Assembly (NCBI GenBank): GCA_024685315.1
Contig: JAIKVW010000021.1
Location: forward strand, 1-47,463
Reading direction: 5' to 3'
Origin: Lachnospiraceae bacterium
GTDB lineage: Bacteria; Bacillota; Clostridia; Lachnospirales; Lachnospiraceae
DNA: 47,463 nt
Part shown: positions 24,085 to 31,440 of the stretch, in pieces
Layout of the letters: each line of letters begins with the position of its first letter
How positions within the stretch are numbered: position 1 is the first letter of the stretch
Program-made: the position numbers and the translations under genes
Notes under the pieces: generated by a model
Told to the model about the DNA's origin: nothing
Seen by the model: only the letters and a program-made list of their open reading frames with translations
The model's database searches: none

Positions 24085-24786
24085 ATGGAATATACTATTA
24101 AGCCGGTGGCAAAAATCATAACTCATTTCGATGAAAAGTTCGGTATCCCCAGGCAGGGGCAGCTCGCGGCAAAGTCGGCCGGGACGATAGTATTTGAACC
24201 GCAGTACCGCAACCCGGACGCCCTGCGCGGGATCGAGGGCTTCTCGCATCTCTGGCTGCTCTGGGTCTTCTCAGAGAACGTGGCCGCGGTCGACAGGAAC
24301 TGGCTTCCGCTCATCCGCCCGCCGAGACTCGGAGGCAACGCTAAGGTCGGCGTTTTTGCAAGCCGCTCTCCTTTCCGGCCGAACAACATCGGGATCAGCT
24401 GCGTTAAATTCGAAGGGCTCGAGGAGACCCCGGATAACGGCACGGTGATCCATGTGAGCGGGGTCGACATGATGAACGGCACGCCTATTGTCGACATCAA
24501 GCCCTACGTTCCCTACACCGATTCTTTTCCTGAGGCGCTTTCGGGGTTCGTCAGCAGCCCGGAATACCAGAAGGTCCTTCTCAGCGTGACCATCCCGGAA
24601 GAAATAAAAAAAGAGCTGGGAGAAGAGCTTGCCGAGGAACTTTCCTCGGTCCTTTCGCTCGACCCCCGGCCCGCGTACCAGAATGACCCGGAACGCATTT
24701 ACGGCATGTTTTTCGCCGGCTATAATGTTCTCTTTAAAGCAGATTCAGGATCTGTGACAGTGACAGGTCTGGAGCGCAGGGAATGA
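24085..24786 (+). CDS. trmO: tRNA (N6-threonylcarbamoyladenosine37-N6)-methyltransferase TrmO
   Basis: A 233-residue TsaA/TrmO-family protein that methylates t6A37 of certain tRNAs using S-adenosylmethionine. Family motifs include LRGIEGFSHLWLLWVFSEN (about residues 49-67), RPPRLGGNAKVGVFASRSPFRPN (about 81-103) and DIKPYVPYTDSFPEA (about 139-153). The C-terminal part (about 170-233) matches the small accessory domain seen in longer bacterial TrmO proteins. It starts behind GGAG/GGTGG. A terminator stem begins within its last codons. It is a housekeeping tRNA modification gene and appears unrelated to the neighbouring catabolic genes. Confidence 0.92.
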   Translation: MEYTIKPVAKIITHFDEKFGIPRQGQLAAKSAGTIVFEPQYRNPDALRGIEGFSHLWLLWVFSENVAAVDRNWLPLIRPPRLGGNAKVGVFASRSPFRPNNIGISCVKFEGLEETPDNGTVIHVSGVDMMNGTPIVDIKPYVPYTDSFPEALSGFVSSPEYQKVLLSVTIPEEIKKELGEELAEELSSVLSLDPRPAYQNDPERIYGMFFAGYNVLFKADSGSVTVTGLERRE

Positions 24787-24802
24787 TACCCTGCGCTTTT
24801 TT
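24773..24802 (+). terminator. Terminator overlapping the trmO stop codon
   Basis: AGCGCAGGG (24773-24781, inside the coding sequence) pairs with CCCTGCGCT (24789-24797), and TTTTTT (24797-24802) follows. The TGA of trmO lies in the loop. The T-run also reaches the stop codon of the convergent nucleotidyltransferase gene. Confidence 0.88.
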
Positions 24803-25719
24803 CAGCTGTATAATTTCTCCGGATAGTAACCGTTTTCGATCATCTCGCGGAACTTCTCCTGCGCCGGAGCCAGGTCCTCGTGGTAGGTTATGCCTATCCA
24901 TTTATCCTCGGTCCTCAGCACGTCTACCGTGAGGCGCCCCTGCTCCATAAGCTCCCCGATATACATCGGGAGGAGGTACTCCTTTTTCAGGGGATCGTCC
25001 TCAGTATTTGAGAGGAACTCTTTAAAGCCTTCCTCGAGGGTGTCAAGAAAATCCGGATAGCCCGCCCACATATTCATGGAGACCAGTGAATCAGGGCTTA
25101 TCCACTCCTCTACCTCGGGGATATCGCAGTGCACTGCGCCGTCCCCGCCCTGGAATATACCAGTCGTCTCAACGATGTCGGTGAGACGGCCGTTCTCCTC
25201 TTTGCAGACTCCGCGGGTCACCGCCCCGTTCTCGCTGAGGGTATTCTTAAGAACGAATGCCGCCATCGCGAGCCTGATCTTATCTGACTTTTCATCGGCA
25301 TTCTTCACCAGGAAATCATGAAGGATCCTAAAACCGTTCTTTCCGTAATAATCGTCCGCGTTAATGATCACGAAGGGCTCCTTTACCGTCCCTTTGCAGG
25401 CGAGCACGGCCTGCCCGGTACCCCAGGGCTTTTTGCGGCCTTCCGGCACGGTAAACCCTTCAGGGAGCGCGTCCATTTCCTGGAAAACGCACTCGGTCTC
25501 GATCTCTTTGGAAATGCGGTCCCCGATGATCTCGTTAAACTCTTTCTCAATATCTTTTCGTATAATAAATACTACTTTGTCAAATCCGGCTTCCCTGGCG
25601 TCATGCACCGAGTAGTCCATAATGATCTCGCCGTTTTTCCCCATCTGGGCAAGCTGCTTTATCCCCTGGCCGAAGCGGGAGCCGATCCCTGCTGCCATGA
25701 TCACAAGTGTAGTTTTCAT
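24802..25719 (-). CDS. Sugar-phosphate nucleotidyltransferase-like protein
   Basis: A 305-residue nucleotidyltransferase with the GT-A-like fold of sugar-1-phosphate nucleotidylyltransferases. The N-terminal signature LVIMAAGIGSRFGQGIKQL gives the GxGxR nucleotide-binding loop followed by the conserved Lys. The metal-binding Asp pair is seen in FVIINADDYYG (near 117-127). It would join NTP and a sugar phosphate (or similar) to make an activated precursor, but no sugar-pathway gene is adjacent to define the substrate. The start has GAGGAGAG. It lies about 60 nt after the TetM-Rae1 fusion gene on the same strand, so it could be co-transcribed with it. Confidence 0.82.
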   Translation of the reverse strand: MKTTLVIMAAGIGSRFGQGIKQLAQMGKNGEIIMDYSVHDAREAGFDKVVFIIRKDIEKEFNEIIGDRISKEIETECVFQEMDALPEGFTVPEGRKKPWGTGQAVLACKGTVKEPFVIINADDYYGKNGFRILHDFLVKNADEKSDKIRLAMAAFVLKNTLSENGAVTRGVCKEENGRLTDIVETTGIFQGGDGAVHCDIPEVEEWISPDSLVSMNMWAGYPDFLDTLEEGFKEFLSNTEDDPLKKEYLLPMYIGELMEQGRLTVDVLRTEDKWIGITYHEDLAPAQEKFREMIENGYYPEKLYS

Positions 25720-25779
25720 CTTTTACTCTCCTCGCATATTTGTCCTTAAGAATACTGGAAATCATCCAGATATAAATTA

Positions 25780-28482
25780 TCACGAAAGGCTCTCATCATC
25801 AATAGTCCGGAGCTCCTCCGGCAGGTGGTCGCCCACCGTGTCCGTGGCCCTTCCGGCCTTCTCGATATGTCTGTCGCGCAGCTCCGTCTTCACGCGGTCT
25901 ATCTCGCTTCGCAGGTCTCTGGAGGAAAGCAGGAAGCAGCCCTGGCTCCTTATTATTACCTGCTCCGTACCGTCGGAAGTCGCCACCGTGACGCTGTATC
26001 TCCGCCCGATCTCGTGGGCAGTCTTCTCTATATACTGGTCCGCGGTCTGGGCTTCCTTAGTGAACACCACGTCGATGCCTTTCACCCTGGAGATCTCGCC
26101 CTTGAAGCCTTTCACTTTATAGGCGTCAAACACCAGGATCACGTGCTGTCCGGTATATCCCTGGAAATCTCCAAGGATATCGATCAGCTTGTCCCGGGCA
26201 GAGTCCATGTTCTGCCGGGCCAGGTCAGCCAGATCATTCCAGGAGAATATCACATTGTAGCCGTCTACCAGGAGATACTCTTTGCGGTTGACACGTTTTT
26301 TGTTTTCCTTGTAAACATACTCTTCCGGAGCTTTGATAACGGCCGCGGAGCTGTTCCGGCAGGGTTCCTTTTTGCCGTAGGTCCTCTCGAATATTGCCTG
26401 CAGCTCTTTATCAAGGGCCGCACCTCCCAGACTCCTCCTCTCGGCCTCGCGCCTCCGCCTTATATCAGCTTCCGCATTAATGTAAAGGGAACTGAGGTCT
26501 TCGAAGGGATCATCCCCGCTTTCATCCTCGCCTGCAAGGCCCTGCTCCTCAAGGTGCATGTGCTCCTCGACTTCATACCAGGGCACCACGAGCCCTGCAC
26601 CGTGCGAGCAGAAGACCGAATCCGGAGTGTTCGAAATGTCGCTCTCGGGATCGTATGCGAGCTCTGCCACAACATCATCGGCATTGCGGCATTCATAATA
26701 ACCGCCGAAGGAACAGGTAAGCACGCCGCTCCCGCCGGTGTATGCCGCGACCTCGGTATGGTAGTTCTGCATGAGCGATACCGGGGCGAGGCCGGTGATA
26801 ACGCCGTTGCCTTCCAGTGAAAACCTTGCCTGGATGCGCTCCATGTCTGAAAGCGCCCTTCCGACGTTCGCCGCAGGCACCTCAAGCCTGAAGCTGTAAT
26901 ATGGTTCGAGAAGGACGTTCACCGCCTTCATAAGCCCCTGGCGCACCGCGCGGTAGGTCGCCTGCCGGAAATCCCCGCCCTCGGTGTGGGCCTTACTGGC
27001 GCGTCCCGCAAGCAGGGTGATCCGGACGTCCGTCAGCGGCGAACCGGTGAGCACCCCGAGGTGCACCTTTTCTTTAAGATGCGCGAGGATCAGGCGCTGG
27101 AAATTGCGCGCAAGCATATTTTCGCTGCAGACGCTCCCAAGGGTGATGCCGCTCCCCGGCTCGTCAGGCTCTATAAGCAGATGCACCTCCGCGTAATGCC
27201 GCAGCGGCTCGAAATGCCCTATCCCGATCACCGGCGAAGCTATGGTCTCGCGGTAACTGATCCTGGGCTCGCCGAAAATTATTATCGTGTCCCAGCGGCT
27301 TATCATTATGTTCTTAATGATCTCTGTCTGGACTTCACCCATGAGCCGGACCGTGATCTCCCGCGTCGCGGGATCCGCGTTCACATGGAGCTCCGGAAGC
27401 TCCTCTTCAAGCCTCCTTAGGCATTCGAGGGCCTTATTGCGTTCTGTCATCGGTGGAAGGATGACTTCGTATGAAAGCACCGGCTCGAGGTGAGGCTCTT
27501 TCGCCCCGGGGTCGCATCCGAGACCGTCCCCGGCCTGAACGGAACCGAGGCCCGTGACGGCGCAGACCGTCCCGGTTTCGGCCGAGTCTGCAAGTGTAAA
27601 CTTATCTCCGTTATATATCCTGATCTGGCGGATCTTCTCATCCCCTATCAAATCGCCCTGACGGAGGATGCCTGAACTGATCTTGAGGAAGGTGATCCTG
27701 TCCCCGCGCTGATCGCGTATTATCTTGAAGGCCCGGGCTCCGAGATCCTCTCCGGGGTCTGCCTGCGCGGTAAAGAGCCTGAGCCCTTCTATCAGTTCGC
27801 TGACCCCCTCGACCTTAAGCGCAGACCCGAAGAAGCAAGGGAAAAGTTTCCTCTCTGCAATAAGCGACGCCGCGTCCTTCCTGCTTATCCTGGATTCCTC
27901 CAGATATTTTTCAAGGACCGCTTCATCGCAGACCGCGATCTTCTCAAGCGTATCCTCGGAAGGCGCGGTAAGCTCCTCTCCTCCGTCCGGCCCTGCGGCA
28001 ACCCCGGTGAAGTCGACGCAGCCGGAGCCGAAGACATTTTCAAGCTCCTCCATCCTCGCGGCCTTGTCGGTCCCGGCCTGGTCCATCTTATTTACAAATA
28101 TGAACGCCGGTACGCGGTATTCCTCCAGCAGCCTCCAGAGCGTCCTGGTATGGCTCTGTATCCCGTCAGCCCCGCTTACGACCAGCACCGCATAGTCGAG
28201 CACCTGGAGCGTGCGCTCCATCTCGGCCGAAAAATCCGCGTGCCCGGGGGTATCAAGAAGCGTAAAATGCCTGTCCCCGGCATCGAACACGGCCTGCCGC
28301 GAGAAGATAGTGATGCCCCTTGCCTTCTCTTGCTCGTCCGTATCCAGGAAGGAATCCCCCCGGTCGACCCGCCCGAGCTTCCTCGTGACCCCAGCGCAGT
28401 AGAGCAGCGCTTCGGATAGAGTTGTCTTGCCTGCATCGACATGCGCAAGCATCCCGATGACTATGTTGTTCTTTTTATCCAT
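25780..28482 (-). CDS. TetM/EF-G-like ribosomal GTPase fused to a Rae1/YacP-like NYN ribonuclease domain
   Basis: A 900-residue fusion. Residues 1 to about 650 follow the five-domain TetM/TetO ribosomal protection plan: P-loop AHVDAGKTT (13-21), switch I RGIT (55-58), DTPGH (77-81) and NKMD (131-134), then EF-G-like domains II-V ending near NTPDSVFCSHGAG. An acidic linker (about 660-730) follows. Residues 735-900 match Bacillus subtilis Rae1/YacP almost motif for motif: LLVDGYNVI (Asp740), VFDAY (Asp786), FTKEAQTADQYIE (Asp815) and ATSDGTEQ (Asp837). Rae1 cleaves mRNA in the ribosomal A site, where TetM also binds. The gene has no clear Shine-Dalgarno. It may be a ribosome rescue or mRNA-surveillance factor; antibiotic resistance is unproven. 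Confidence 0.92.
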   Translation of the reverse strand: MDKKNNIVIGMLAHVDAGKTTLSEALLYCAGVTRKLGRVDRGDSFLDTDEQEKARGITIFSRQAVFDAGDRHFTLLDTPGHADFSAEMERTLQVLDYAVLVVSGADGIQSHTRTLWRLLEEYRVPAFIFVNKMDQAGTDKAARMEELENVFGSGCVDFTGVAAGPDGGEELTAPSEDTLEKIAVCDEAVLEKYLEESRISRKDAASLIAERKLFPCFFGSALKVEGVSELIEGLRLFTAQADPGEDLGARAFKIIRDQRGDRITFLKISSGILRQGDLIGDEKIRQIRIYNGDKFTLADSAETGTVCAVTGLGSVQAGDGLGCDPGAKEPHLEPVLSYEVILPPMTERNKALECLRRLEEELPELHVNADPATREITVRLMGEVQTEIIKNIMISRWDTIIIFGEPRISYRETIASPVIGIGHFEPLRHYAEVHLLIEPDEPGSGITLGSVCSENMLARNFQRLILAHLKEKVHLGVLTGSPLTDVRITLLAGRASKAHTEGGDFRQATYRAVRQGLMKAVNVLLEPYYSFRLEVPAANVGRALSDMERIQARFSLEGNGVITGLAPVSLMQNYHTEVAAYTGGSGVLTCSFGGYYECRNADDVVAELAYDPESDISNTPDSVFCSHGAGLVVPWYEVEEHMHLEEQGLAGEDESGDDPFEDLSSLYINAEADIRRRREAERRSLGGAALDKELQAIFERTYGKKEPCRNSSAAVIKAPEEYVYKENKKRVNRKEYLLVDGYNVIFSWNDLADLARQNMDSARDKLIDILGDFQGYTGQHVILVFDAYKVKGFKGEISRVKGIDVVFTKEAQTADQYIEKTAHEIGRRYSVTVATSDGTEQVIIRSQGCFLLSSRDLRSEIDRVKTELRDRHIEKAGRATDTVGDHLPEELRTIDDESLS

Positions 28483-28608
28483 GTACTTTTGCAGTTTATT
28501 GATCTTATTTTATCAAAGGCCGGACAGCAGAAGGTCCGCGCTCTCCTTTCTGACAGAAAGATTATAACACACAAAAAAGCAGGATTAGAAACACACGGGG
28601 GTTAAAAG

Positions 28609-28617
28609 TGATATAAT
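28609..28617 (+). promoter_or_regulatory. Extended -10 promoter for the repeat protein-azlCD operon
   Basis: TGATATAAT (TGn plus consensus TATAAT) lies 48 bp upstream of the 28666 start; no convincing -35 is visible. It probably drives the repeat protein and azlCD genes together. Confidence 0.6.
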
Positions 28618-28665
28618 AGCTTCAAAACTGCGCTATCACTCCCCTTTATCTTACGGAGGACCGGT

Positions 28666-29223
28666 ATGGACTTTAATAAGCTTAATGATAAACTTGATGA
28701 CGATAAATTCTTTAAGGAAGAACCCGAGGTGATCCCTGAGGAGATCAGCATCACGAAGACCGGCGCTGAACCTGAATCCGGGACCAGCCTCCTCCTTAAG
28801 GCGGCCAGGCGCCAGAACCGGCTCCTCACGATCCTGATCGCCGTCCTCGCTGCAGGCTGCATACTCACTGCTTCGAGCGTTTTTACGCTTTACGGCGGTG
28901 TGAAGGCAGTCCAGGCCGAGGTCTCCGAGCTGAAGATGGACGAAGTCAATGAAGCTGTCGCCGCGCTTACCGAGGCCGCTAACACCCTGAGCTCTATTGA
29001 CATGGAGACCTTTAATGCCACTGCAGATTCTCTCAGGCAGGCCGCGGATACCCTGACCGGGGTCGACATCGGGGTTCTGAACAACGCGGTCAAATCGCTC
29101 GATGAAGCCGCCGCCAATCTCTCAGAGCTTGACATGGATGCTTTTAATTCCGTGATCCAGTCGCTGCAGAGCGTGGCCGAGAGGCTTGAGAAGATCTCGA
29201 ACTTCTTCAGCGGCGGAAAATAA
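28666..29223 (+). CDS. Membrane-anchored protein with four 22-residue helical repeats
   Basis: A 185-residue protein not recognised as a named family. Residues 1-45 are acidic and cytosolic, 53-76 form one transmembrane helix (preceded by basic residues, so the C-terminus is probably outside), and 91-178 consist of four consecutive 22-residue units (starting at 91, 113, 135 and 157), each of the form xxxxNxAxxxLxxAAxxLxxxD. Units of 22 residues are two hendecads, suggesting a right-handed coiled coil. The start has ACGGAGG. It lies 20 nt before azlC, so it is probably co-expressed with the AzlCD exporter, but any functional link is inference. Confidence 0.75.
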   Translation: MDFNKLNDKLDDDKFFKEEPEVIPEEISITKTGAEPESGTSLLLKAARRQNRLLTILIAVLAAGCILTASSVFTLYGGVKAVQAEVSELKMDEVNEAVAALTEAANTLSSIDMETFNATADSLRQAADTLTGVDIGVLNNAVKSLDEAAANLSELDMDAFNSVIQSLQSVAERLEKISNFFSGGK

Positions 29224-29243
29224 AAGCGCAAGGGATTATTTAT

Positions 29244-29954
29244 ATGAGAACCGTAACCGATAATTATTTCTTAAAAGGCATGAGGGACGGAATACCCATC
29301 GCCATGGGGTATTTCGCTGTCGCTATGTCCATCGGGGTGGCCGCAAGGCATTCCGGTTTCACTCCGGGGCAGACCTTCCTCTCGGGGATGCTGCTTTACG
29401 CATCAGCGGGACAGTACGCAGGCTTCACCCTTTATGCTGCCGGGGCTTCACTCCTGCAGCTCTTCGCGGTGACCCTCATTACTAATATCAGATACACCCT
29501 CATGGGTTTTGCTCTCCAGCAGAAAGTGCGTCCCGGCACCCCGGTCTGGAAACGCGCGATAATCGGCGCGAGCATAACCGATGAAATATTCGGCATTACC
29601 GTGGTGAAGCAGGGCTACATAAACTACCTTTACCCGGCCGGTGCATGGTGCATGGCTGTTCCGGTGTGGTCGCTCGCAATGGCTCTCGGGGTATACCTCG
29701 GGAACCTCCTGCCCGCGGCCATAATCAGCGCGCTCTCGGTAGCCCTCTACGGAATGTTCATCGCGATCATCATTCCTCCTGCAAAAAAAGACCGCATTGT
29801 CGCGGTCTTTATAGTGATTGCCTTCGCGGCAAGTTATCTTTTCGCAAAGGTCGAGCCTTTTTCTTCGATCTCCGAAGGGACCAGGACCATTATCCTTACG
29901 GTCGGGATCTCGTCAGCAGCTGCTGCCCTCTTCCCGAGAAAGGGGGAAGAATAA
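29244..29954 (+). CDS. azlC: Branched-chain amino acid exporter large subunit AzlC
   Basis: A 236-residue polytopic membrane protein of the AzlC family (LIV-E exporter), which with AzlD exports branched-chain amino acids or analogs. The N-terminal motif GIPIAMGYFAVAMSIGVAA and the segment ITNIRYTLMGFALQQK are typical of the family. About seven hydrophobic segments are visible, the usual number. AAGGG precedes the ATG. azlD begins 1 nt after its stop, as in most azlCD pairs. An internal hairpin with A- and T-rich flanks (29787-29810) lies within the last third. The specific exported amino acid cannot be read from the sequence. Confidence 0.9.
   Translation: MRTVTDNYFLKGMRDGIPIAMGYFAVAMSIGVAARHSGFTPGQTFLSGMLLYASAGQYAGFTLYAAGASLLQLFAVTLITNIRYTLMGFALQQKVRPGTPVWKRAIIGASITDEIFGITVVKQGYINYLYPAGAWCMAVPVWSLAMALGVYLGNLLPAAIISALSVALYGMFIAIIIPPAKKDRIVAVFIVIAFAASYLFAKVEPFSSISEGTRTIILTVGISSAAAALFPRKGEE
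29787..29810 (+). other. Intragenic terminator-like hairpin in azlC
   Basis: AAAGACCGC (29787-29795) pairs perfectly with GCGGTCTTT (29802-29810) around ATTGTC. It is preceded by AAAAAAA and ends in TTT-AT. It lies entirely inside azlC; it could cause premature termination or just be chance codon use in a KKDR-VAVF stretch. Confidence 0.35.
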
Positions 29955-29955
29955 T

Positions 29956-30261
29956 ATGCCAAGCCCTTATGTCTGGATACTGGTAATGTTCCTGACTTCC
30001 ATCACGATACGCGTGCTGCCGCTCACTCTGTTCAGGAAGCCGATAGAGAATACCTTCTTTAAGTCATTCCTCTACTATGTACCCTATGTTACCCTTGCGG
30101 TTATGACCTTCCCGGCGATAGTTGACGCGACCCAGGTGCCTGCCGCGGGAGCAGCCGCATTCGTAATAGCGATACTTTGCGCCGTCCTCGGGGCAGATCT
30201 CTTCAAGGTCGCGATCGTGAGCTGCGCAGCGGTCTTCATTCTGGAAATGTTCCTCATCTAG
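29956..30261 (+). CDS. azlD: Branched-chain amino acid exporter small subunit AzlD
   Basis: A 101-residue AzlD-family membrane protein with four hydrophobic segments. The family motif TSITIRVLPLTLFRK lies at residues 14-28 (it contains the conserved Arg and Pro), and YVPYVTLAVMTFP follows. The start at 29956 is chosen because it lies 1 nt after the azlC stop and gives the normal family length, although the frame continues upstream to 29818. It is the partner of AzlC in amino acid export. It is followed by a hairpin shared with the convergent SGNH gene. Confidence 0.88.
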   Translation: MPSPYVWILVMFLTSITIRVLPLTLFRKPIENTFFKSFLYYVPYVTLAVMTFPAIVDATQVPAAGAAAFVIAILCAVLGADLFKVAIVSCAAVFILEMFLI

Positions 30262-30263
30262 CC

Positions 30264-30287
30264 GGGCCGCCGGGAACCGCGCGGCCC
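30264..30287. terminator. Hairpin between convergent azlD and SGNH genes
   Basis: GGGCCGC (30264-30270) pairs with GCGGCCC (30281-30287) across 10 nt, located between the two stop codons. It lacks a long T-run, so termination efficiency is uncertain. Confidence 0.5.
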
Positions 30288-31429
30288 TACTGAGGATCCA
30301 GGTACTTCTTCACGCGCGCCATTACGTCGCTCCGCTCATAGACGGTATACTCTCTGTTAAAGACCGGATCCTTCATATAATCCTGGTAATAGGCAAAGCA
30401 CGCGTCCATCCAGCGGACGCTCTCGTCCCACTTCTCTTTCTGCTCCGGGCTTAGATCGGTAGGCTTGAGGTCATACTTCCGGACCAGATAATCTGCCAGG
30501 TAATCTGTAAATTTCATCTGACCGCTCATCATAAGGTGGTCGGTATTGTGAAAATCCTCCGGACGCTCTATCCCTGCTTCGCCGCAGAATGCGTCCATAT
30601 CCAGATACTCATATCCGTATTCCGCTGCGATCTCTCCCGCCCGGTTGTTCCTCTTAAGAGCATCAACGCCCTTTTTGTCTGTGACGAGGTGAGGGAACCT
30701 GACGAAGAGCACATTCTCGATCCCGGAAGCCTTGCATTCATCCAGGAACTCTCTGAAATACTTCTCCGCCTCGGGATTAAGGTCCCTGGTCGCGGTCCTG
30801 TCATAATCCTTCAGTTCTTCGGGCACCTCTTTGCGGGCCATGTGAGAATAGCTCCCCTTCAGCAGAGAGTAACCCCTCATATCCTGCACCAGCATCGAAT
30901 AGCCGTTCCGGAGATTTTTACCTCTGTGCCACTCGCTGTGGTACTTAAGTATGGGGAAATAATACGAAAGCTTGCTGTCCGTCCCGTAGGTGTCTATTAT
31001 TTCCTTCTTCTCCGGCAGCAGCTTCATGTCCTGGGTAAGATAACGGAACGCAGCAGAGTTATAAAGCATGTCCTTGCCGTACTGTGCACCGTTAAGCTCA
31101 ACTATCAGAAGCTTCGGCGTCTGCCGTTCCAGGATCTCCCGCAGCTCGTACTTCCAGAGGGTGACCGGATTCGCCGCAAAAGAGTACGGATAGCTGGTCA
31201 CGCCTGTCTTCTTGTATAATTCATCAGCACTAAAATCTGAATATACCTCGCTCGCTCCCAGGACGATCACATCAAGAGTATTAGGCTCTTCCTGATAAAA
31301 CCCGCGAAGACGTATCGTGTTGTCGCTGACATTAGTAAGTATATATCTCTGCAGGAAAGCAAGGAACAGGACAACCGCGATAAGGAGCGACGCGATCTTC
31401 ACGCATCTTTTTATAATTATCTTTTTCAT
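30287..31429 (-). CDS. SGNH-fold membrane-anchored protein, DltD-like
   Basis: A 380-residue protein with an N-terminal signal anchor (about residues 8-27) and an extracytoplasmic SGNH/GDSL-like domain. The nucleophile motif VLGASEVYSDF puts Ser at residue 60, and the C-terminal catalytic region NTDHLMMSGQ supplies Asp and His. MBOAT-linked proteins of this kind (DltD, AlgX/AlgJ, PatB) handle acyl groups on cell-wall or polysaccharide acceptors. It starts 11 nt after the MBOAT gene behind AGGCGG and is the last gene of the Dlt-like set. It most likely receives or hydrolyses the group transferred by the MBOAT enzyme. The acceptor is unknown. Confidence 0.8.
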   Translation of the reverse strand: MKKIIIKRCVKIASLLIAVVLFLAFLQRYILTNVSDNTIRLRGFYQEEPNTLDVIVLGASEVYSDFSADELYKKTGVTSYPYSFAANPVTLWKYELREILERQTPKLLIVELNGAQYGKDMLYNSAAFRYLTQDMKLLPEKKEIIDTYGTDSKLSYYFPILKYHSEWHRGKNLRNGYSMLVQDMRGYSLLKGSYSHMARKEVPEELKDYDRTATRDLNPEAEKYFREFLDECKASGIENVLFVRFPHLVTDKKGVDALKRNNRAGEIAAEYGYEYLDMDAFCGEAGIERPEDFHNTDHLMMSGQMKFTDYLADYLVRKYDLKPTDLSPEQKEKWDESVRWMDACFAYYQDYMKDPVFNREYTVYERSDVMARVKKYLDPQ

Positions 31430-31440
31430 AGACCGCCTGT

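Noticed and set aside
25780-28482. Calling the gene a tetracycline resistance determinant
   Set aside because: The TetM-like domain is present, but the nuclease fusion and lack of resistance context do not support a resistance claim from sequence alone.
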